Shown: piece after piece, positions 4,414 to 7,673 of the stretch | How positions within the stretch are numbered: position 1 is the first letter of the stretch | Layout of the letters: each line of letters starts with the position of its first letter | From: Halieaceae bacterium | Lineage (GTDB): Bacteria; Pseudomonadota; Gammaproteobacteria; Pseudomonadales; Halieaceae | Length of the DNA: 7,673 nucleotides | Direction: 5' to 3' | Assembly (NCBI GenBank): GCA_003520285.1 | Contig: DOVB01000231.1 | Span: 1-7,673, forward strand | The notes under the pieces: model-generated | The model's input: only the letters and a program-made list of their open reading frames with translations | What the model was told of the DNA's origin: nothing | Databases searched by the model: none | Program-made: the position numbers and the translations under genes

Positions 4414-6504
4414 ATGTCAGCACAGCGCTCCGCCAACAAAGTAGCACTCAATGCTAACAGTAAGATCACCCTTTTGCCCGGGGTTGGGCCAAAATTAGCA
4501 GAAAAACTGGCCGCTTTAAGTATCAACAGTATCAAAGATCTGTGGTTTCACTTTCCCTTGCGCTATCAGGATCGCACCCGAATTACACCGATTGGTAGCC
4601 TTCACGACGGCTTAGACGCCGTTATCGAGGGCGAGATTAGAATTGCATCGATCGCCATGGGCCGACGCCGCAGTCTGATGGTAAAGCTTCAGGATGGCAC
4701 GGGTACATTGACCTTGCGATTCTTCCATTTCTCGCGGGCGCAACAACAACAGCTGCAAGCTGGCATGACATTACGCTGTTTTGGCACAGTAAGACGTGGC
4801 GGTCACACCTTTGAAATGGTCCATCCAGAGTACCGTCAAATCCAGTGCGATGCAGTGGTTCCGGTGGAAGACGCTTTAACTCCGATCTATCCCACCACTG
4901 CTGGCATTGGTCAGACCACTTGGCGCAAACTTTGCTCTGCTGCACTGCAAATACTCGAGCAGAACGAACCACTCGAACTCTTGCCCCCATCGCTGTCCAA
5001 CAGAATCGACATGGTTGCCGCGATTCGACTGCTGCATCAGCCACCTCCCGATATTTCGCTCAAAGCTCTTGCCGAAAAAAAACACCCCGCACAAGAGCGC
5101 CTAGCGCTTGAAGAGCTTATCGCGCACCGGCTCACACTGACAGAAATCAGACAACACCAAACGCGCCAAGCAGCACCGGAACTGTCGGCTCGCAATCAGG
5201 AGATAGACCAATTTTTACTGCGCCAGCCCTTTACTGCTACCGCTGCGCAGCGACGCGTGATCGCAGAAATTAGCTCTGATCTGGCGCGGTCGACACCCAT
5301 GCTCCGATTGCTACAAGGCGATGTTGGTGCGGGTAAAACCTTAGTGGCAGCAGCAGCAGCACTGCACGCAGTCAGTAATGGTTTTCAGGTTGCCATTATG
5401 GCGCCTACCGAGCTTCTGGCCGAGCAGCATTGGCGCAATTTCAACCACTGGTTCAAAGACAGCTGTTATGCGCTCACTTGGCTTAGTGGCAAGACCAAAG
5501 GTCGTAAACGGGCCGCTACGCTCGCCTCTATCGGTTCTGGTGATGCTGCGATTGTTATCGGGACTCACGCTCTGTTTCAAACAGAGGTCGACTTCAAGCA
5601 GCTTGGGCTTATTATTATCGATGAACAGCACCGCTTTGGTGTTGAGCAACGACTGAGCTTAGCTCGCAAAGGTAAGCAATTGCGTCCACATCAATTAGTC
5701 ATGACCGCCACCCCCATCCCGAGAAGCTTATCGATGGTCGCGTATGCCGATCTAGACTGCTCGGTAATCGATGAGCTACCACCCGGCAGACAAGCCATTA
5801 GCACCGTCCTTATCGACGCACAACGACGCACAACGATTATCGATCGCGTCGCTGACGCTTGCCGCTTGGGACGCCAAGCTTACTGGGTGTGTACGCTGAT
5901 TGAAGAGAACGAGCAACTTGAAGCACAAGCTGCAGAAGCGGTCTGCGAGACTCTGCGGGCGAACCTGCCCGATATCTCGATTGGATTGATTCACGGCAGA
6001 CTCAAAAGCGCAGACAAAGAACACATCATGTCTGAGTTTGCGCAAGGAAAAATCCAGCTATTGGTAGCCACCACGGTGATCGAGGTTGGCGTCGATGTTC
6101 CCAATGCGAGTCTGATGATCATAGAAAATCCCGAACGGCTGGGGCTGGCTCAGCTCCATCAACTGCGGGGTAGAGTAGGGCGAGGGACAATTGCAAGCCA
6201 CTGCGTGCTCATGTACCAAACGCCGCTCTCTCAAACTGGCCGCGCCCGACTCAAAGTTCTGAAGGACAGTCAGGACGGCTTCTTCATCGCCGAACAAGAT
6301 TTGCTACTGCGTGGTCCCGGGGAACTCTTGGGCACGCGGCAAACAGGGTTAATGGCTTTTCGAGTTGCCGAGCTCCCATTGCACGAGTATCTCTTAGATG
6401 AAGCCGAGATGATCGCAAATCAGTTGCTGCGCGACCAACCCGACGCAGCCCACCGGCTGGCCCGCCGCTGGACCGGAAGCCGATCTGCCTACGCAGCTGC
6501 CTAG
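4414..6504 (+). CDS. recG: ATP-dependent DNA helicase RecG
   Basis: Superfamily 2 double-stranded DNA translocase that reverses stalled replication forks and processes branched recombination and R-loop/D-loop structures. The 696-residue product matches E. coli RecG (693) throughout. The N-terminal region has a helix-hairpin-helix-like LPGVGPKLAEKL (21-32), then the wedge/OB domain (about 65-150). Motor motifs are Walker A GDVGAGKT (302-309), APTELLAEQH (330-339), Walker B DEQH (403-406), TATPIPR (431-437), ATTVIEVGVDVP (552-563) and motif VI QLRGRVGRG (583-591). The RecG-specific TRG segment LLRGPGELLGTRQTG (631-645) is intact. The ATG at 4414 is chosen because it gives family length. The open frame extends upstream to a GTG at 4258, but those 52 codons lie opposite the SDR gene and are not RecG-like. 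The Shine-Dalgarno is weak (GGAA at 4407-4410, only 3 nt away). The stop overlaps that of the next gene. Confidence 0.96.
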   Translation: MSAQRSANKVALNANSKITLLPGVGPKLAEKLAALSINSIKDLWFHFPLRYQDRTRITPIGSLHDGLDAVIEGEIRIASIAMGRRRSLMVKLQDGTGTLTLRFFHFSRAQQQQLQAGMTLRCFGTVRRGGHTFEMVHPEYRQIQCDAVVPVEDALTPIYPTTAGIGQTTWRKLCSAALQILEQNEPLELLPPSLSNRIDMVAAIRLLHQPPPDISLKALAEKKHPAQERLALEELIAHRLTLTEIRQHQTRQAAPELSARNQEIDQFLLRQPFTATAAQRRVIAEISSDLARSTPMLRLLQGDVGAGKTLVAAAAALHAVSNGFQVAIMAPTELLAEQHWRNFNHWFKDSCYALTWLSGKTKGRKRAATLASIGSGDAAIVIGTHALFQTEVDFKQLGLIIIDEQHRFGVEQRLSLARKGKQLRPHQLVMTATPIPRSLSMVAYADLDCSVIDELPPGRQAISTVLIDAQRRTTIIDRVADACRLGRQAYWVCTLIEENEQLEAQAAEAVCETLRANLPDISIGLIHGRLKSADKEHIMSEFAQGKIQLLVATTVIEVGVDVPNASLMIIENPERLGLAQLHQLRGRVGRGTIASHCVLMYQTPLSQTGRARLKVLKDSQDGFFIAEQDLLLRGPGELLGTRQTGLMAFRVAELPLHEYLLDEAEMIANQLLRDQPDAAHRLARRWTGSRSAYAAA
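5347..5361 (+). repeat. (GCA)5 trinucleotide run in recG
   Basis: Five consecutive in-frame GCA codons encode Ala312-Ala316, in the helix just after the Walker A motif. E. coli RecG has AALAA at this place, so an alanine-rich helix is normal. Only the uniform codon choice is unusual. Confidence 0.6.
5814..5836 (+). repeat. 10-bp direct tandem repeat (2.3 copies) in recG
   Basis: The unit CGACGCACAA occurs at 5814-5823 and 5824-5833, followed by a partial CGA. It lies in the linker between the two motor subdomains (around residues 468-475, DAQRRTTI). The period is not a multiple of three, so gain or loss of one unit would shift the frame. The protein length here matches E. coli RecG, so the repeat has not added residues. 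Confidence 0.6.
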
Positions 6505-7673
6505 CCTAAGATCGGCGGCAACTGCTGCTGCAAAGCCAACTTCTCTTTAATGGCTTCACCGGTCAGCGCGAATCCAAGGAGCTCGTCGTTCGAAGACCGA
6601 AATTCAGCTCGTATGTTTGGCGCTTCGCCGTGTTCTATCCAGTGACCCTCTGCTCCTCTCGGTGGCGCCGCAACAATACACGGACAAGCCGGCGTTTTAA
6701 TGGCAACTGGCATCGCCGGATACTGTACCGCTGTTCGGTCACCACTCAAGGTACGCGCCAGAGCTCTGCCGGCCGCGACCAAGGGTGCGACGTAAACCAA
6801 AACATGGCCTGCTACCTCGGCACAATCACCCAAGGCGTAAATATCTGGCACGCTGGTTTCTAAATACTGATTGGTGACAATGCCTCGACCCGTCTCTAAG
6901 CCCATGCTCTTTGCCAGCTCGATGCGCGGCTTGACTCCGACCGCAGATACCACCATGTCGGCGTCGAGCATTGAACCATCGCTCAGCTCGACCTGAACGC
7001 CGGTACTCGCCTTGTGTACGGCTTTAACGAGCTTGCCAAAATGGAACATTGCGCCGCGCTCTTCTAAGGCCTGCTGCACGGCATGACCGGCGCGCTCAGG
7101 CAGGAGGGTGGGCAAACAGTAACTGAGCGGATCAACCGCTTCGACTGTGAAACCACCATTCAATAGATCACTGGTAAACTCGCAACCAATCAGACCACCG
7201 CCAATAATGCAGATTTTAGTGGCTTGCTTGGCTTCAATAGCCTCGCGGAACAGCGCGTAATCTTGCAAATCATTCACGGAGTACACCGAGTCTAAACCAT
7301 CCCCTTCAAGCGGTGGCTTGATCACCTCGGACCCAACAGCCATGACCAACTTGGTATAACTGAGCCGCTCTCCAGTTGCCAGTGTCACAATCTTGGTTGC
7401 TGAATTGACCTCGATCACGTGAGTCTTGGTTTTCAGGGTCGCTTTCAAAGTGCGCGCCATATCGTCAGCTGACTGCATCGCCAACTTTTGCGGCGTCAGG
7501 TTTTTCGTAAACCCCGTCGACAGCAAAGGTTTCGAGTAGTTACTGCCATCATCGAAAGTGACCAAGGTCACCGGCGTGTCGGTATCGTACTTCCTGTATT
7601 CACGAATCAGACCGTAAGCAGCCATGCCAGTGCCTATCACCACAAGGCCCGCTGTCGCTGCCGGCGCCACCGG
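6501..7673 (-). CDS. Rubredoxin-NAD(+) reductase-like FAD-dependent oxidoreductase (5' end probably outside the window)
   Basis: Two-dinucleotide-binding flavoprotein of the rubredoxin/ferredoxin reductase type, probably passing electrons from NAD(P)H through FAD to a rubredoxin, as in alkane hydroxylation or oxidative-stress defence. Residues are counted from a GTG at 7670. The FAD loop is GTGMAA (13-18), with Ala at the third glycine position. YSKPLLSTGF (45-54) is typical of RubB/AlkT-like reductases. The NAD(P) loop is GGGLIG (157-162), and IYALGDCAE (277-285) is the second FAD motif. IKTPACP (324-330) and a C-terminal GFALTGEAIKEKLAL (366-380) also match Pseudomonas RubB as I recall it. 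The frame is open to the right edge: the last three bases encode Pro and no ATG precedes the FAD loop. A start just beyond the window is therefore likely, with only a few residues missing. A rubredoxin gene would be expected further right. Confidence 0.85.
   Translation of the reverse strand, partial: PVAPAATAGLVVIGTGMAAYGLIREYRKYDTDTPVTLVTFDDGSNYSKPLLSTGFTKNLTPQKLAMQSADDMARTLKATLKTKTHVIEVNSATKIVTLATGERLSYTKLVMAVGSEVIKPPLEGDGLDSVYSVNDLQDYALFREAIEAKQATKICIIGGGLIGCEFTSDLLNGGFTVEAVDPLSYCLPTLLPERAGHAVQQALEERGAMFHFGKLVKAVHKASTGVQVELSDGSMLDADMVVSAVGVKPRIELAKSMGLETGRGIVTNQYLETSVPDIYALGDCAEVAGHVLVYVAPLVAAGRALARTLSGDRTAVQYPAMPVAIKTPACPCIVAAPPRGAEGHWIEHGEAPNIRAEFRSSNDELLGFALTGEAIKEKLALQQQLPPILG

Noticed and set aside
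5341..5649. Minus- and plus-strand open frames of about 90-100 codons inside recG
   Set aside because: They coincide with the conserved helicase motifs in the true frame and have no family features of their own.
1..7673. Defence system, mobile element, CRISPR or other novel multi-gene system
   Set aside because: All seven genes belong to recognised chromosomal families in largely conserved order. There are no transposases, integrases, att-like repeats or spaced repeats.

Overview
The window reads as ordinary chromosomal housekeeping DNA of a gammaproteobacterium. The best fit is a Pseudomonas-like or related marine lineage (Pseudomonadales/Cellvibrionales type). The evidence is the gmk-rpoZ-spoT-ridA series followed by recG and then a rubredoxin-reductase-type flavoprotein, which is the arrangement I recall around this locus in Pseudomonas. 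The proteins also resemble Pseudomonas and E. coli homologues over their whole lengths. Genus cannot be fixed from the sequence alone.

Layout. Positions 15-3493 (+) hold four tightly spaced genes: guanylate kinase (gmk), RNA polymerase omega (rpoZ), the bifunctional-type (p)ppGpp hydrolase/synthetase (spoT) and a RidA/YjgF imine deaminase. Gaps are 63, 11 and 12 bp. This is probably one transcription unit, with a possible extra promoter in the gmk-rpoZ gap. Positions 3512-4375 (-) hold an atypical SDR/NAD-epimerase-like protein of unknown substrate, tail-to-tail with ridA. Positions 4414-6504 (+) hold RecG helicase, head-to-head with the SDR gene across only 38 bp. Positions 6501-7673 (-) hold a rubredoxin-NAD(+) reductase-like flavoprotein, tail-to-tail with recG and running to the right edge. 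Its stop codon and that of recG overlap in a single CTAG.

How the genes fit together. Gmk makes GDP, the precursor of GTP. SpoT turns over the (p)ppGpp derived from GDP/GTP. Omega forms part of the RNA polymerase surface that binds ppGpp in E. coli. The first three genes are therefore a guanine-nucleotide/stringent-response cluster. RidA detoxifies reactive enamines/imines from amino-acid metabolism. RecG remodels stalled replication forks. The flavoprotein probably feeds electrons to a rubredoxin encoded outside the window.

No mobile element, CRISPR array, tRNA, rRNA or convincing rho-independent terminator was seen, and no intergenic stretch exceeds 63 bp. I found no novel multi-gene system. 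The most noteworthy point is a non-canonical EFTD sequence in the synthetase domain of SpoT, where SpoT/bifunctional Rel proteins normally carry RxKD. Other observations are small: a missing Shine-Dalgarno at spoT, the compact divergent and convergent junctions, and short intragenic repeats.
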